This document shows, one piece after another, positions 18,875 to 29,062 of a stretch of DNA of 64,000 nt. The notes beneath the pieces were generated by a model. That model was not told where the DNA came from. It worked only from the letters and a program-made list of their open reading frames with translations, and searched no databases. The translations under genes were made by a program, and so were the position numbers. This stretch comes from Saprospiraceae bacterium (GTDB lineage Bacteria; Bacteroidota; Bacteroidia; Chitinophagales; Saprospiraceae): NCBI GenBank assembly GCA_028285545.1, contig JANQPA010000105.1, positions 83,965 through 147,964 of the forward strand, written 5' to 3'. Positions within the stretch are counted from its first letter, which is position 1. Each line of letters opens with the position of its first letter.

Positions 18875-19497
18875 AACTTGATTCCAAAATTCAGACTAGG
18901 CTCAAAATTGTGCTTAGGAGTTCCTTCCTCAACTTCAGCAAATGAATCAGGGAAGTTGGTATTAACAGGCCAATATTTGAATGCATAGGCAGGCTCAATA
19001 AACAGGCGTTGATTAAAAAATTCAAATCGATAGCCTACAATACCTTGCAAATACAATTGGAAACCATTCTGGATTTTTTCATCTTCAGTATCATGAAATT
19101 GCTGTAAGAAAGGAGTAGCAATGACACTTGTAAAAAAGTTTTTCCAATGGAATCGTTGATATCCAAGCCCAATACCATAGGCACGAACCTCCCCTGGATA
19201 TTTTCTTTCGGAATTGCCATAGGTACCCAAAGGTTCATTATACCTCCAAGTGATCCCTTCAACAAGAAGAACATCTTTGGGGCTAAATTGATACCCATAG
19301 TTTAATTGATAAAAGTGAGCAGATTCGTCAACAATCTTGTCAAATACTACCCAAAGTGAACTTCCTATAAAGTGTTGGTCAAAGTCCTCCTTCAGCTCTG
19401 CACGAGAGTTTTTAGCATTAGTCATTTTGAGTCCCTGACTCATTCCCATAGTTGAGAACATGGCAAAAATGATGGCGATTAAATGAAGCTTTTTCAT
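18871..19497 (-). CDS. Putative outer-membrane beta-barrel protein
   Basis: A 208-residue protein with a signal peptide (about 1-20, ending GMSQ). The rest alternates polar and aromatic residues in strand-like blocks (FYQLNYGYQFSPKDVLLVEGI, YGIGLGYQRFHWKNFFTSVI, GFQLYLQGIVGYRFEFFNQR) and ends in NFGIKF, with the terminal Phe typical of outer-membrane barrels. I do not recognise a named family and make no functional call. It follows the small companion gene of the LuxR regulator on the same strand, with a 19-bp gap. Confidence 0.7.
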   Translation of the reverse strand: MKKLHLIAIIFAMFSTMGMSQGLKMTNAKNSRAELKEDFDQHFIGSSLWVVFDKIVDESAHFYQLNYGYQFSPKDVLLVEGITWRYNEPLGTYGNSERKYPGEVRAYGIGLGYQRFHWKNFFTSVIATPFLQQFHDTEDEKIQNGFQLYLQGIVGYRFEFFNQRLFIEPAYAFKYWPVNTNFPDSFAEVEEGTPKHNFEPSLNFGIKF

Positions 19498-19516
19498 GAC
19501 CTTTTATGTTTCGTAA

Positions 19517-19723
19517 TTAATTTGATTCTTCAGTATGAACTGAAATAAGTTTCAGGTTTAAGTCTCTAATGGTATTTAGGATGCCATGCAATTCAGCATC
19601 ATCTTTTAAACTACCCGAAAGAATAGTGATGTCTTCTTCATAAGAAAAACTCATCCCATGAAAAATCTCTTCCCATTGTTTATCAAGATGACCTTTGATC
19701 TTTATTTGAATTTTACCCTCCAT
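19517..19723 (-). CDS. Small conserved protein accompanying the LuxR regulator
   Basis: 68 residues from ATG 19723 (an in-frame TTG five codons upstream is also possible). Motifs are IKGHLDKQWEEIFHGMSFSY, ILSGSLKDDAELHGILNTIRD and LNLKLISV. Small proteins of this type (GHLDxxW at the start, LxGxLxDQxxLxGxLxxIRDL in the middle) are commonly found beside MalT-type LuxR genes, as here. The role is unknown; an alpha/beta ferredoxin-like fold and ligand or partner binding are plausible. It lies 144 bp after the end of the regulator gene on the same strand. Confidence 0.7.
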   Translation of the reverse strand: MEGKIQIKIKGHLDKQWEEIFHGMSFSYEEDITILSGSLKDDAELHGILNTIRDLNLKLISVHTEESN

Positions 19724-19867
19724 TTTTATGTTTTTCAATCCAGATCAAAGATCAGATCAAACCACCAAAAAAAAATCATACCTGAGTATGATTACAGGTA
19801 TGATTTTCAAATTTATAAAGGTGGAATATGCTTAAAACAAGAAAGGATTCTGTATAGAAAATTGAAT

Positions 19868-22516
19868 TTAAAAGAGCCTTTTTTTAACGGCGATTTCGGC
19901 AGCTTCCTGACGGTTCTTTGCTCCAAGTTTGGAAAGGATATGACTGATATGGGTTTTTACAGTACTAAGGGAGATGTACAAAGTTTCAGAGATCTCCTTA
20001 TTTGAAAGTTTATTGGATATTAATTTTAAAACTTCAATTTCCCTGTCACTTAAATCTCCAGCGAAATGCATTTTTATTTGTCTTTCTTCAAATTCAAAGG
20101 CAGTTTTGAGTTTGTTCAAGTAAGCCTTTGATATAAGGTCCAGGGAATCTGAACTTTTGGTTAACTTATCTTTTGAAATATCTTTTACCAGTTTTTCAAT
20201 CTCTTCACCTTCATTAATAAAAACTCTTATTAAGTTTTCTGTTTGAGCAAAGTAAATTGCCCTTAAAACAGAGTTTAGTGCTTCTTCCTTGAAATTAATT
20301 AATAAAAAGGCTTTAGCCTTCAACAATTCTACTTCAATTAATAATTCTATAGCATGGTCGTTTTTTAATCCTGCTGATAGTTTATTAAGTAAAACCAAGG
20401 CTTCTTCGCTCTTAAATTTAGCGATTAAAAACCTTGCGATAGAAACATGGTAAAAATATTTTTCAAATGCATAATTCTTATCTTGTTGAATTTCTTGTTT
20501 GTGCAGGATATCGGCCTTTTTCATTTCATCCTGTAGAATCAACACCTTACTTTTTAACGAATAAACTAATACTGCCAACCACTGAGCAACTTTTTCATCT
20601 AAAATTTCTTCTAGTCCTTTAATTATAGTTAATGCTTGATTTAAATTTCCCACTTTATAATAAGATTCTGCAAGTAATAAAGTACTATATCCTTTAAAAG
20701 ATATGCTTGTTGCTTTTCTTGATAATTCAAATCCTTTTAAAGCATTTTTTAGTCCTTCTTCAATGTGGTTTTGTTCGATCTGAATAAATCCAATTATCGA
20801 GTATAAGATAGAAGATAAAACGTCAAGTCTAAATCCTTCAATGGAGGTATCTGCATTAAAGAAATCAAGTAAATTTTTACAAATTTTATAGGCCTCATTG
20901 TATCTTCCAGTTAATCTTAATACATATGCTGTTTTTGACTCTGCAACTAATTTCAGATTGGGGTTATTTGCTTTGGAAGCAATTTCCCTGGCCTTTTGAA
21001 AAGACTGCATACATTGATCAAGCTCAAATCTAAGAAGATGTAGTTCTCCGTTGGATATATAAGCCCAACTTTTCCAAATAACATCCTCATTTGATATATT
21101 TTTAATGGCCAAAAGTGAATATTTAAAGGCGGACTCCACATCACCAGAGAATACTTTAAGCAAATTAAAGGTTTCATAAATTCTACCGAGTAATTTTTTT
21201 TCTTTTGTATTGTTTTCAAGCTTATGAAGATATTTTTGGCCAGTTTTTAGGTCTCCATAAACAATCAATGACCAAGCATAAATAATGCCGAAACTCTTAC
21301 AGGAAAGGATTTCTTCTTCTGAAAAAAGACTTCCAAACTTAAGTACAGAAGCGTATTGGGACGTTTCCCATAAATGATCAATAATCCTGCTAATTTTATG
21401 CATAGCCCCTTTCTTATCCTTGGCTGCAAGAGAATGTTCAATGGCATATAGAGGCATACCATTATTTTCAAACCAAATACTTGCTTTTTTGTGTAATTCA
21501 AGAATTTCTTCCTTATATCGGATTATTAATCGCTTTTTTAGTAAATCAGCAAAAAGATGATGATAGCGATACCATTTTCTTTCATTATCTAAAGGGATAA
21601 TAAACATATTGTTCCTCTCCAAAGACTCTAACATCGATTGACTATTGCTAATACCCAATAAGGAATCACATAGCGATCCACTTAGTTTTTCAAGTATAGA
21701 CGTAAACAATAGAAAAGTTCGCATTTCATCGTTATGGATATTGAGAACCTCTTCCATGAGGTAATCCATAATATATCTATTATCACCTGCTATTTTTGCT
21801 ATATATTCTGATTTGTTTTTTTTCCCTTGAATGGTAAGTCCTACAAGTTGAAGACCAGCAATCCAACCTTCAATTTTTTTATCCAAAAGTTTTATATCAT
21901 TTGAACTTATTTCTAGGTTTAATTTTTTATTAAATAATTCCATTACATCATTCTCCGAAAAACTCAAATCAGAAGATCTAATTTCTAATATTTCATTTTG
22001 GCTTCGAAATCTGGCAATGGGAAGGGAAGGATCTGATCTTGTCAATATTGCTACATGAAAATGTTTTGGTTTAAATTCCAACAAGAATGAAATAGTTTTA
22101 AATATCTGTTCATTATGAATAAGATGAAAATCATCCAAAACCAGCAGCAAATCTTTTTCTATTTCTAAGAGATCATTTATCAGCAACTCAATTATATAAT
22201 CTAAGCCAACAGTTTCTGGCATGTTTAATAGCTCCAATGATTGTTTTCCAACATTTTCTTGTACAGTTTGAATACTGCTTATTAAAAAAGTGAAGAAATC
22301 ATTTGGAACATTATCTCTTGTATCTATCGAAAACCAAGCAGTTGAAATTTTATACTTCTTAATCCATTGGGTAACGATCGTTGTTTTTCCATAGCCCGCT
22401 GGAGCTGAAACAAGTATTAACTTTCTATATAAACCCTCATTTAATTTATCAAAAAGCCTTATGCGGTTCACAAGGTTTTTTGGCTGGTTTGGAATATGTA
22501 GCTTTGTTAATAGCAC
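19868..22516 (-). CDS. MalT-type LuxR transcriptional regulator (STAND ATPase)
   Basis: An 882-residue regulator starting at GTG 22516 (LLTKLHIPNQPKNLVNR is the usual opening of the family). Walker A SAPAGYGKTT is at residues 37-46 and Walker B LLLVLDDFHLI at about 118-128; a winged-helix NB-ARC-like part extends to about 330. Then a long TPR-like helical array (about 380-790) precedes a C-terminal LuxR HTH at about 815-880 (LSDREIEVLKLIS, NKEISETLYISLSTVKTHIS, LGAKNRQEA). Such proteins sense a small ligand through the helical part and activate nearby genes. Likely targets are its small companion, the outer-membrane gene and perhaps the hydrolases upstream. Confidence 0.92.
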   Translation of the reverse strand: MLLTKLHIPNQPKNLVNRIRLFDKLNEGLYRKLILVSAPAGYGKTTIVTQWIKKYKISTAWFSIDTRDNVPNDFFTFLISSIQTVQENVGKQSLELLNMPETVGLDYIIELLINDLLEIEKDLLLVLDDFHLIHNEQIFKTISFLLEFKPKHFHVAILTRSDPSLPIARFRSQNEILEIRSSDLSFSENDVMELFNKKLNLEISSNDIKLLDKKIEGWIAGLQLVGLTIQGKKNKSEYIAKIAGDNRYIMDYLMEEVLNIHNDEMRTFLLFTSILEKLSGSLCDSLLGISNSQSMLESLERNNMFIIPLDNERKWYRYHHLFADLLKKRLIIRYKEEILELHKKASIWFENNGMPLYAIEHSLAAKDKKGAMHKISRIIDHLWETSQYASVLKFGSLFSEEEILSCKSFGIIYAWSLIVYGDLKTGQKYLHKLENNTKEKKLLGRIYETFNLLKVFSGDVESAFKYSLLAIKNISNEDVIWKSWAYISNGELHLLRFELDQCMQSFQKAREIASKANNPNLKLVAESKTAYVLRLTGRYNEAYKICKNLLDFFNADTSIEGFRLDVLSSILYSIIGFIQIEQNHIEEGLKNALKGFELSRKATSISFKGYSTLLLAESYYKVGNLNQALTIIKGLEEILDEKVAQWLAVLVYSLKSKVLILQDEMKKADILHKQEIQQDKNYAFEKYFYHVSIARFLIAKFKSEEALVLLNKLSAGLKNDHAIELLIEVELLKAKAFLLINFKEEALNSVLRAIYFAQTENLIRVFINEGEEIEKLVKDISKDKLTKSSDSLDLISKAYLNKLKTAFEFEERQIKMHFAGDLSDREIEVLKLISNKLSNKEISETLYISLSTVKTHISHILSKLGAKNRQEAAEIAVKKRLF

Positions 22517-22671
22517 ATCTATTAAATTTTGGAATTTTTACCTGCTTTTACTTTCTCACAATATTACACTTCTCCGAAAACTGCCACTTAAAAAAACTTC
22601 AATCTTATTCCTTTTTGACAAAAGCTAGTTTATTAAAGATAGTACCTAAATTGGGGGTTACATAAAGGGGC

Positions 22672-23571
22672 TCATTTTTCTTGTAAAAAATCAATAACCT
22701 TTCTATTGACTAACTCTGCCTGGGAATGAGTTATATCATGGCTGGCATCAGGGATCATTAATGTCTTTATTTGCGGTGCTATTTCATTAAGGCGTTGCAC
22801 AGCTTTATCAGGGGAGTACAAAACCTCTTTATCTCCGACAAGGAATAATACAGGAACTTTTAGATTTTTCCAATCTTCATCTTTTAGTATCGTAGGATTT
22901 ACATGTTTTCTTTTTTTAAAACATTTCCCAGCCAACACTACCTCCTCAATCATATGGTCTGCAATAGCCAGACCTACTCCTCCTTGTTTTATTAAACATT
23001 TTCTTTCCCAAAAAACTAGTTTTTTTACAAGAAAATGAATTGGAATAAAATGAACCAATATGGCAAACAATAGATATCCTATTCTTGGTCGCCTTACTGT
23101 TGCTGGTGGAGAGATGAGTATAACTTTATTAAGTCTTTCGGGATGCGCAAGCGCATAAATACTTGTTTGCCATCCACCATATGAGAACCCCAACAGGTTA
23201 ACCTCATTTTTCAAATTTAGCGCGTTAAACAATTCATTTAACCAGTTAACAAAATCTTTCGGCTCTTTCAAAGGGCGGGAATATATACTTCGGCCATTAT
23301 CATAGATGTGGTCTAAAGCATATGTTTTATAATGTTTTGAAAACTCCTTTATCTGAGGCATCCAAGACAATGAGTTTTCAGTATCTCCAGGCAAAAGAAT
23401 TAAAGGTGGTTTATTTTCTGGGCCACTTATCCGGACAAAGGTTTGACCATAAGAAGTTTCAATATATTTGTTTTTTGATGGAACAGGCCAGCGTTTAGCA
23501 TGTTCATCATAAAAAGCAAGATATTTTTCTTTTGCTTTTTCAGACTTAAAAGGATGATAAGATTCTTTCAT
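22672..23571 (-). CDS. Alpha/beta hydrolase
   Basis: A 299-residue protein. I start at ATG 23571; the earlier in-frame start at 23583 is TTG. The fold is clear: LILLPGDTENSLSW (oxyanion region), then the nucleophile elbow LLGFSYGGWQ (Ser about 130), PVLFLVGDKEVLYS with the acid, and PDASHDITHSQ with the catalytic His. There is no signal peptide, so it acts in the cytosol or at the membrane (a hydrophobic stretch GYLLFAILVHFIP is within the lid). The substrate is unknown. The nitroreductase gene lies 31 bp upstream on the same strand, so the two may form an operon. Confidence 0.85.
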   Translation of the reverse strand: MKESYHPFKSEKAKEKYLAFYDEHAKRWPVPSKNKYIETSYGQTFVRISGPENKPPLILLPGDTENSLSWMPQIKEFSKHYKTYALDHIYDNGRSIYSRPLKEPKDFVNWLNELFNALNLKNEVNLLGFSYGGWQTSIYALAHPERLNKVILISPPATVRRPRIGYLLFAILVHFIPIHFLVKKLVFWERKCLIKQGGVGLAIADHMIEEVVLAGKCFKKRKHVNPTILKDEDWKNLKVPVLFLVGDKEVLYSPDKAVQRLNEIAPQIKTLMIPDASHDITHSQAELVNRKVIDFLQEK

Positions 23572-23602
23572 TTTAGGAACCAAGTTTGACGAACTAAAAA
23601 TT

Positions 23603-24712
23603 TTATCCCACTATCACTTGATCCAATGGTCGTCTCATGGTCTTTAGCATTTCAGGACCATATCCAAATCGTACCAGTAAATCGGTTCGGCGGTCTCCAA
23701 TATTCAAATAGTCTGCAAATTGGGCACTCACTTGTGGCACTTCTACAGGTTGATTTATAAAGGCATGCTTCAGCCCTAAAGCCGTGGCTTGCAAGGCAAA
23801 ACGCTGATAACTTCTTCCGGCTTTGATCCAATGTTCTACATTATCTTGCTCTGAAATAAAGGCTATCACGCCAGCAGAACTTCGTATTTGTTCCATATAC
23901 TTATCATTTTCTGCTTCTTCGGTAAAGGCCATATTAAAGATCAGATCTCCCAGCCAATTGGGTGCAGTTGGGTTACCTGATGTTGCAGAGAAAAGGCCAT
24001 CACCATGTTTGAGTGCAGAAGAAGCATTGAATCTTATCCACTCTTTAAGCTCCTTTATAAAAGCTTCATCGCGCATTTGAGCAGTATTTCCTTCAACTAC
24101 ATAATTCAGGATAGTTTCCATATTCTTTTTATCTGTAAATAGTTGTGTAGATATCCCTTCATCTTGAGCGGACATTTCCAATTTCTTAAGTTCTTCGGCA
24201 GCTACTTTTTTTCCGTTATAGGTGACTTTTGTGCACTGTCTTTTGGGTATGGCCTGAAACAATTTGGTTTTCTCAATGGATATGGGTTCAAAATTTATTT
24301 CGATCACGTTATTTGAATTATTTTGAACCGAAACGTTTGCCTTTAATCCAAAGGCTTTGGCTGCGTGCACTATGTTTTCTGTAGCACATCCAAGGCTGGC
24401 ATACAGATGATGGTCGTCCGGATCAACAACCGGACACCTTCGGCTTAAATCAGGAGATATGATGATACTTCGGCGTCCGATTTTGAATAGCCAGGGTTGC
24501 GTATTGTGACTATTAGCTGCCAGAGTGGCATATCTAACCAAATCTTTCATCACCTCGTTATCCGATCCAGAAAATTTGGTTGAATGACTCCAAATAGTAG
24601 CAGCTTGATTCTCATATTTACTCATTTGGTAATTGTTGTTGATGAAATAGGTTGCCCCACCAGCGGCTACGAATCCTATTCCGGCAATGGTTATAAATTT
24701 TCGTCTTTTCAT
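23603..24712 (-). CDS. Acg-type nitroreductase family protein with Tat-like signal
   Basis: A 369-residue protein. The N-terminus MKRRKFITIAGIGFVAAGG is a twin-arginine-like signal or anchor. The nitroreductase fold is of the Acg branch: ATLAANSHNTQPWLFKI near 62, DPDDHHLYASLGCATENIVHAA near 97 (written as two blocks, DPDDHHLYASLG and CATENIVHAA), WIKAGRSYQRFALQATALGL near 288, and FGYGP near the end. These flavoproteins bind or reduce unknown substrates. Position and strand suggest co-transcription with the alpha/beta hydrolase behind it. A decayed outer-membrane gene lies right upstream. Confidence 0.85.
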   Translation of the reverse strand: MKRRKFITIAGIGFVAAGGATYFINNNYQMSKYENQAATIWSHSTKFSGSDNEVMKDLVRYATLAANSHNTQPWLFKIGRRSIIISPDLSRRCPVVDPDDHHLYASLGCATENIVHAAKAFGLKANVSVQNNSNNVIEINFEPISIEKTKLFQAIPKRQCTKVTYNGKKVAAEELKKLEMSAQDEGISTQLFTDKKNMETILNYVVEGNTAQMRDEAFIKELKEWIRFNASSALKHGDGLFSATSGNPTAPNWLGDLIFNMAFTEEAENDKYMEQIRSSAGVIAFISEQDNVEHWIKAGRSYQRFALQATALGLKHAFINQPVEVPQVSAQFADYLNIGDRRTDLLVRFGYGPEMLKTMRRPLDQVIVG

Positions 24713-24728
24713 GACTTATCATTTAATA

Positions 24729-24919
24729 TTAGAAATGCCAGCCTAACTTTAAGGATACTTCAGGTAAACCCAAACTGAACCGTAATATCCTCAGGTTAAA
24801 TATGGTAATGCATCTAGTTCAAAACCCACACTTGTGTTTTTGTATGATTGATTATCTGCTTGTCCATAAGAGAAGCCAAAAAGTAGCACCAAGCCGATAG
24901 ATAAGAATGTTGCTCTCAT
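24729..24919 (-). pseudogene. Outer-membrane protein gene reduced to its two ends
   Basis: From ATG 24919 the minus strand reads MRATFLSIGLVLLFGFSYGQ (a signal peptide), then SVGFELDALPYLT and a TGA; past it comes GYYGSVWV. In another frame the last residues before a TAA at 24729 read SLGLPEVSLKLGWHF, a typical C-terminal strand of an outer-membrane barrel. So the start and the end of one barrel gene remain, and the middle of about 150-200 residues is missing. The TGA sits where the family has a Gly codon. The deletion and stop make it non-functional. Confidence 0.6.
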
Positions 24920-24983
24920 GTCATGTATTTATTTTTGAAAGCAAATTACTATAGTTAGTCTCTTTATGAAATGATTTCCATCA

Positions 24984-25015
24984 TATAAAGCGTTGGTTTT
25001 TAAAAGATAAGCTGA
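24984..25015 (+). repeat. 32-bp repeat, copy A
   Basis: This matches 44157-44188 at 29 of 32 positions on the same strand (TATAAAGC, then TTTTTAAAAG, then TAAGCTGA). It lies in the gap upstream of the outer-membrane pseudogene. Its origin is unknown. Confidence 0.4.
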
Positions 25016-25160
25016 ATATTTGGTGACCCTATTGTTTCACAGTTAGCTGTTCTTTTGAAAGATACCAATCGGTTTTATGGAAGGCAGTTTCTTCGATCTA
25101 TAAGAAATGTCGAATAATTTATTAATAGAGTTTAACTATAAATAGGTAAAGTGTTTTTAA

Positions 25161-26717
25161 TTAATTGTCTTTTACATTTGAGAAATCAATGGAGATTTTT
25201 TCATATTTCCTTTCCAAAGCTTTTAGGCTAATGGGGTTGTTCTTTAAGTATTTATCGAAAAAACTTCTCACCAAGGTTCGTTGCAACTCCATTGCTTCCA
25301 CATCTCCTTCAGTTATGAACTTTAAATCCGTGAAGTTGTCGTGAGAAAACCCTTTGATTGAAATCTGATAACAATCTTGCTTGGAATTTTGAATAAATGT
25401 TGAAGCTCTTAAATATCTATCTCCTTCCTGATTACTTGACACAAACATAAAAGGGGTTTCAAGCTTATTGCCAAATAGATTTCCAAACTGAAAACCATCC
25501 AAGTTTATACCCGCTTTTATTGGAGTATTACCAAAACACATTTGCCCTGCTGTTGCTCCACCTAAAGAATGACCAAATATTCCAATTCTATTTAGGTCAA
25601 AAACTCCAGATAGTTTTTTACCCCTATGATTTATTTCTGCTAACTTGTCAATTGCCGCTCTAGTATCTGACTCCCATAAATTGGTACTCTCATTGTGCAA
25701 TGGAGTTAACTCAAGCATTTTTTGATAGGCTTCAGTATTGTCCTCAATATTATTAGAGCTTAAAATTGCTGATTGCCATCTTCCAATTTCTGCACCAATT
25801 AATTCAGGCGCTCGTTTTAAATAAAACTCGTTGTCAGGTGAGTTAGGTACAACTGCTCCACTCTCTTTTATTAAAAGAGCTGATTCGTTTTCATGTCCAA
25901 TACTCACCACTATATATCCATGACTTACTAAGTCTTCAAAAACAGTTTGATATACCTGAGAATAACCGCCATATCCATGATTGTAGATAAGGACAGGGAA
26001 TGTTTTATTTGGAATGGCTGGAGCATTTAAGATCGAATGACTTTCAATCTCAGAGAAATAGCTTATTGAAAAACCTGGAAATCCAAGGAAATTGGAAACA
26101 CTTGATATGACATCTTGGGTTCTAAAAGGTAGCTTTTCTTTTGATTTAGAATTCGTCGGATACCAAATTTGAAAGGAGAGAAACCTTCCGTTACCGGATT
26201 GTTTTTTATCATAAAAGAAAGTTCTTTGCCCAATTTGGAATTTACCAGAAGGAGTAAGCATTTTAGGAAGATCCTTTTTTAGCATTTCTTCATGACCGAA
26301 AGAAATTTCTAAGATTTTATATTCATTATTTTGTTTTTTAAATGCTGCCTTGAAAGGTTGAGAAATGCTGTTTTGGCTAGATCTTTTAGTAGTTAGTGTT
26401 CCATATTCATAATAGAGTGTCTCGGTTCCATTTGTGGAATCAACTTCATAGCTAATATTGTCAATATCATTTCTAGAAAAAACAAATTTGTAAATAGAAA
26501 CAATTCCGGTTTTACCTTTAATGGGCATTAATTCTGTGGTATACATAATAGCATTAATGTCAAAAACATCTTCAATTCCTTGTATGCTTTTTGTGTTTTC
26601 AGCTTTCTCCAAATGTTTTATTCTGTAATTATCATTTTTTGTTTCCTGTCCATTACAAGAAAGCAATAGGCTCAATACCAGCAATAATGTGATAAATTCT
26701 ATTTTCATATTTTTCAT
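25161..26717 (-). CDS. Lipoprotein alpha/beta hydrolase of the PAF-acetylhydrolase type
   Basis: A 518-residue protein. A lipoprotein signal ends LSLLLSC (Cys21). Residues about 25-150 hold a small NTF2-like or LpqH-like region of uncertain fold. The hydrolase part follows: FPVLIYNHGYGGYS near 243 (oxyanion), IGIFGHSLGGATAGQM with nucleophile Ser384, INLDGFQFGN near 408, and GFSHDNFTDL near 462 with the catalytic His. This arrangement is that of platelet-activating-factor acetylhydrolase-like esterases, which cleave short acyl groups from lipids. It probably sits in the outer membrane. A second in-frame ATG lies three codons in. Confidence 0.82.
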   Translation of the reverse strand: MKNMKIEFITLLLVLSLLLSCNGQETKNDNYRIKHLEKAENTKSIQGIEDVFDINAIMYTTELMPIKGKTGIVSIYKFVFSRNDIDNISYEVDSTNGTETLYYEYGTLTTKRSSQNSISQPFKAAFKKQNNEYKILEISFGHEEMLKKDLPKMLTPSGKFQIGQRTFFYDKKQSGNGRFLSFQIWYPTNSKSKEKLPFRTQDVISSVSNFLGFPGFSISYFSEIESHSILNAPAIPNKTFPVLIYNHGYGGYSQVYQTVFEDLVSHGYIVVSIGHENESALLIKESGAVVPNSPDNEFYLKRAPELIGAEIGRWQSAILSSNNIEDNTEAYQKMLELTPLHNESTNLWESDTRAAIDKLAEINHRGKKLSGVFDLNRIGIFGHSLGGATAGQMCFGNTPIKAGINLDGFQFGNLFGNKLETPFMFVSSNQEGDRYLRASTFIQNSKQDCYQISIKGFSHDNFTDLKFITEGDVEAMELQRTLVRSFFDKYLKNNPISLKALERKYEKISIDFSNVKDN

Positions 26718-26727
26718 TCTAAATGCT

Positions 26728-26928
26728 CTATATCTGGCTATTCGCCTTAAAGTTCCGGATATTCAGCTTTATTTTCTTGATTTTTTCAAGTAAGCCTAAA
26801 GCCTCTTCTCCCGTAATCCCAGGATCTAGATCTTCTTCCCGAATTTCTTTAGCAAGTTCATTCACAAAAGCCTAGAAGGCTTCAGACTCCAAACAAATGA
26901 TGGGGATATGGGTTGAAAAATCAGATAT
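26728..26928 (-). pseudogene. Broken small HTH/excisionase-like gene, copy A
   Basis: A 67-codon frame on the minus strand opens with ATA where the sister copy has ATG, and has an in-frame TAG after LESEAF. It reads SDFSTHIPIICLESEAF, then FVNELAKEIREEDLDPGITG and EEALGLL. This closely matches copy B at 29016-29162 over about 43 codons. The pattern (ESxAFxxLVxELxKEI then DPWIxxxEAxxLL) is that of small Bacteroidota DNA-binding proteins. The lost start and stop codon make it a pseudogene. Confidence 0.6.
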
Positions 26929-27115
26929 AGATTGATGAATGTATCCTGTAAATTAATTACAACCAAATATAAGGAAATAGAATCGATGGACTTAATACTC
27001 AAATTGATGGTATTTTTATGAAAAGGTAAAATATTAACCTTATCAAAAGATCGCAGCCTTGATAAAGGTAAAGACTTGAATAAGGAAGGATAATAATATT
27101 AAAAATTAATTTTTT

Positions 27116-29062
27116 CTATCGATTCACCACTATGAAGGGTAAACCAATATTAATTTTATTATCCACAATTCTTATTACATAGTTTCCGGAGGATAAACCC
27201 AATGATTTTAAATCAAATTCATGTGTAGTTATATTTGAAAGCCCATTAATTTTGTGCTTACTTAATAGCTTCCCATTTGAATCAAAAATTAAAATCTGTT
27301 TTTCTCCATGAGAAAATCCAGTCAAATCAATTTGTAAATAATCAATTGCAGGGTTAGGAAAAGCCTTTATTTTAAGCCCTGAAGCCAATTCAGTAATAGA
27401 GGTACTCAATGCAGCCCTAACAATAACCGTATCAGGCATACTGAAACTATATCCATCCCATACTTTTAACTCTACCGTATAGTCTCCTTCTACATCAGTT
27501 TGTAAAATGGGTCTTGAGGAACTTATAAATTGGAGTTCTGCCTGACTAGATTCTGGTTTTTCTACTAATGTCCATTGATAAGTAATACGATCTCCTTCGG
27601 GATCAAAACTACTTCGTCCATTTAGAGTAACTTTGTCTCCAGGTTCTACAACTACATCCTCTCCTGCAATTGCTACCGGGTTATCTGATACAAACAATGA
27701 CATAGTATCTAAAGAAGTGTTTTCACTTCCATCACTTAATCTTAACTGGAATTGATATTGCCCTGGCGAATCCGGAATTATCAATATTTCCAGAGAATCA
27801 GGATTAGATAATTCTAATATACTTCCTGCAGGTTGTTCGATAATGGTCCATTCAAGATCTGGGTTGGTACCGGAAGGGATATTACTTCGCAGAGCTGACA
27901 AATTCAATTCCTGTCCTAAACCAATTGTTTGATCTTCACCAGCAAAAGCCACCAAGTATTCTAGTTCGCCTACAAACTTTGCTTTTAGAGCTAAGGCATG
28001 TGAAAATAAAGGAAGTTCATAAGCATTGGTTTGTTTGACTACTTCTATTTCCTCCAGATAAATTTGACCTGAAACAATATCCTGCATTTCTAATTGATAT
28101 AAACCAAACTTTATCTTGGATAAATCGACCACTGCAGTTTCAATATTATTAGGTAAGTTTTCATCGTAGATCAAACCAAAATATTGATCGGTTTCTACTT
28201 TAAATCCAAGAGTTTTAAGATTATCTCCATTATTGTGAGCATTGAATTCCCAATCTTCCATTTCTCCGTTTTTCACAAAATCCTCTAAGGCCACAAAAGA
28301 AGATGGACTTTGAAATAAGTCTGTCCAATTTTTATCATAATGCACTTGCCAGCGCCAGATCAAATGAGGTACTCTAGAAAAAATTCCAGACCAGATGGCC
28401 AATCGCTGTTCATTGAAGGGCACATCCCCATCACCGGAGTAGCCATATTCTCCACAAATTACTGCTGCCTCTGTCTCAGCTATGGCTTCTAAAAATGATT
28501 GATCTTTTCTTACCAATTCGTTTACAATATTACCAGAAGGATAGGTATGATATTGGATCATATCAATACCTTGACGATTGGCTAATTCTATTAATTGTTG
28601 ATCATCTGCACTGGTAGTTACAATATGATTAAAAGGATCAATAGACTTTAGATACTGGCCAATCTCATCATGCCATTCGATCACTTCCTCTCTCCACTTC
28701 TTTGATTGATTAGGATAATTCCCGGTCCATTGTACTTCATTAAATAATTCCCAGGCAAACAATTCAGGTGCATATCCCCAACGAGCAACAATATACCTCA
28801 GGAGTTTTTTAGCATACTTCTTTGCTGTTTCATTATAAAAGAATTCTTCCGGACGACTTAATGGGCCTCCATTGGAGTTACGATATGGACTTTCCGACCA
28901 GTTAGAATTTACAGTCTGAGAAAACATGCCATGGTGGAAAATACACATCTGAAGGTAAATGTTATTTTTATTACACACTTCCAATAGCGAATCTTGTTTA
29001 GCTGCAGCAATTGGACTATAGCTGCCTAATCCTAGCCTCTTCTCCTGTAATCCAGGGGTCAA
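27116..29062 (-). pseudogene. 5'-truncated glycoside hydrolase (GH5-like) with PKD-like domains and T9SS type A tail
   Basis: A 648-codon frame. Its only start is TTG 29062, and its first 12 codons are borrowed out of frame from the broken HTH gene (copy B). Real homology begins at about LGSYSPIAAAKQDSLLEVC. The clan-A barrel shows FAWELFNEVQW with the acid/base Glu109 and AAVICGEYGYSG with the nucleophile Glu205. Then come beta-sandwich domains of PKD type (FAGEDQTIGLGQELNLSA; AIAGEDVVVEPGDKVTLNG) and a sorting domain starting IKAFPNPAIDYLQIDL. The signal peptide and the first barrel strands are lost, so it should be neither exported nor active. An alternative is a rare fused gene that is still expressed. 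Confidence 0.7.
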
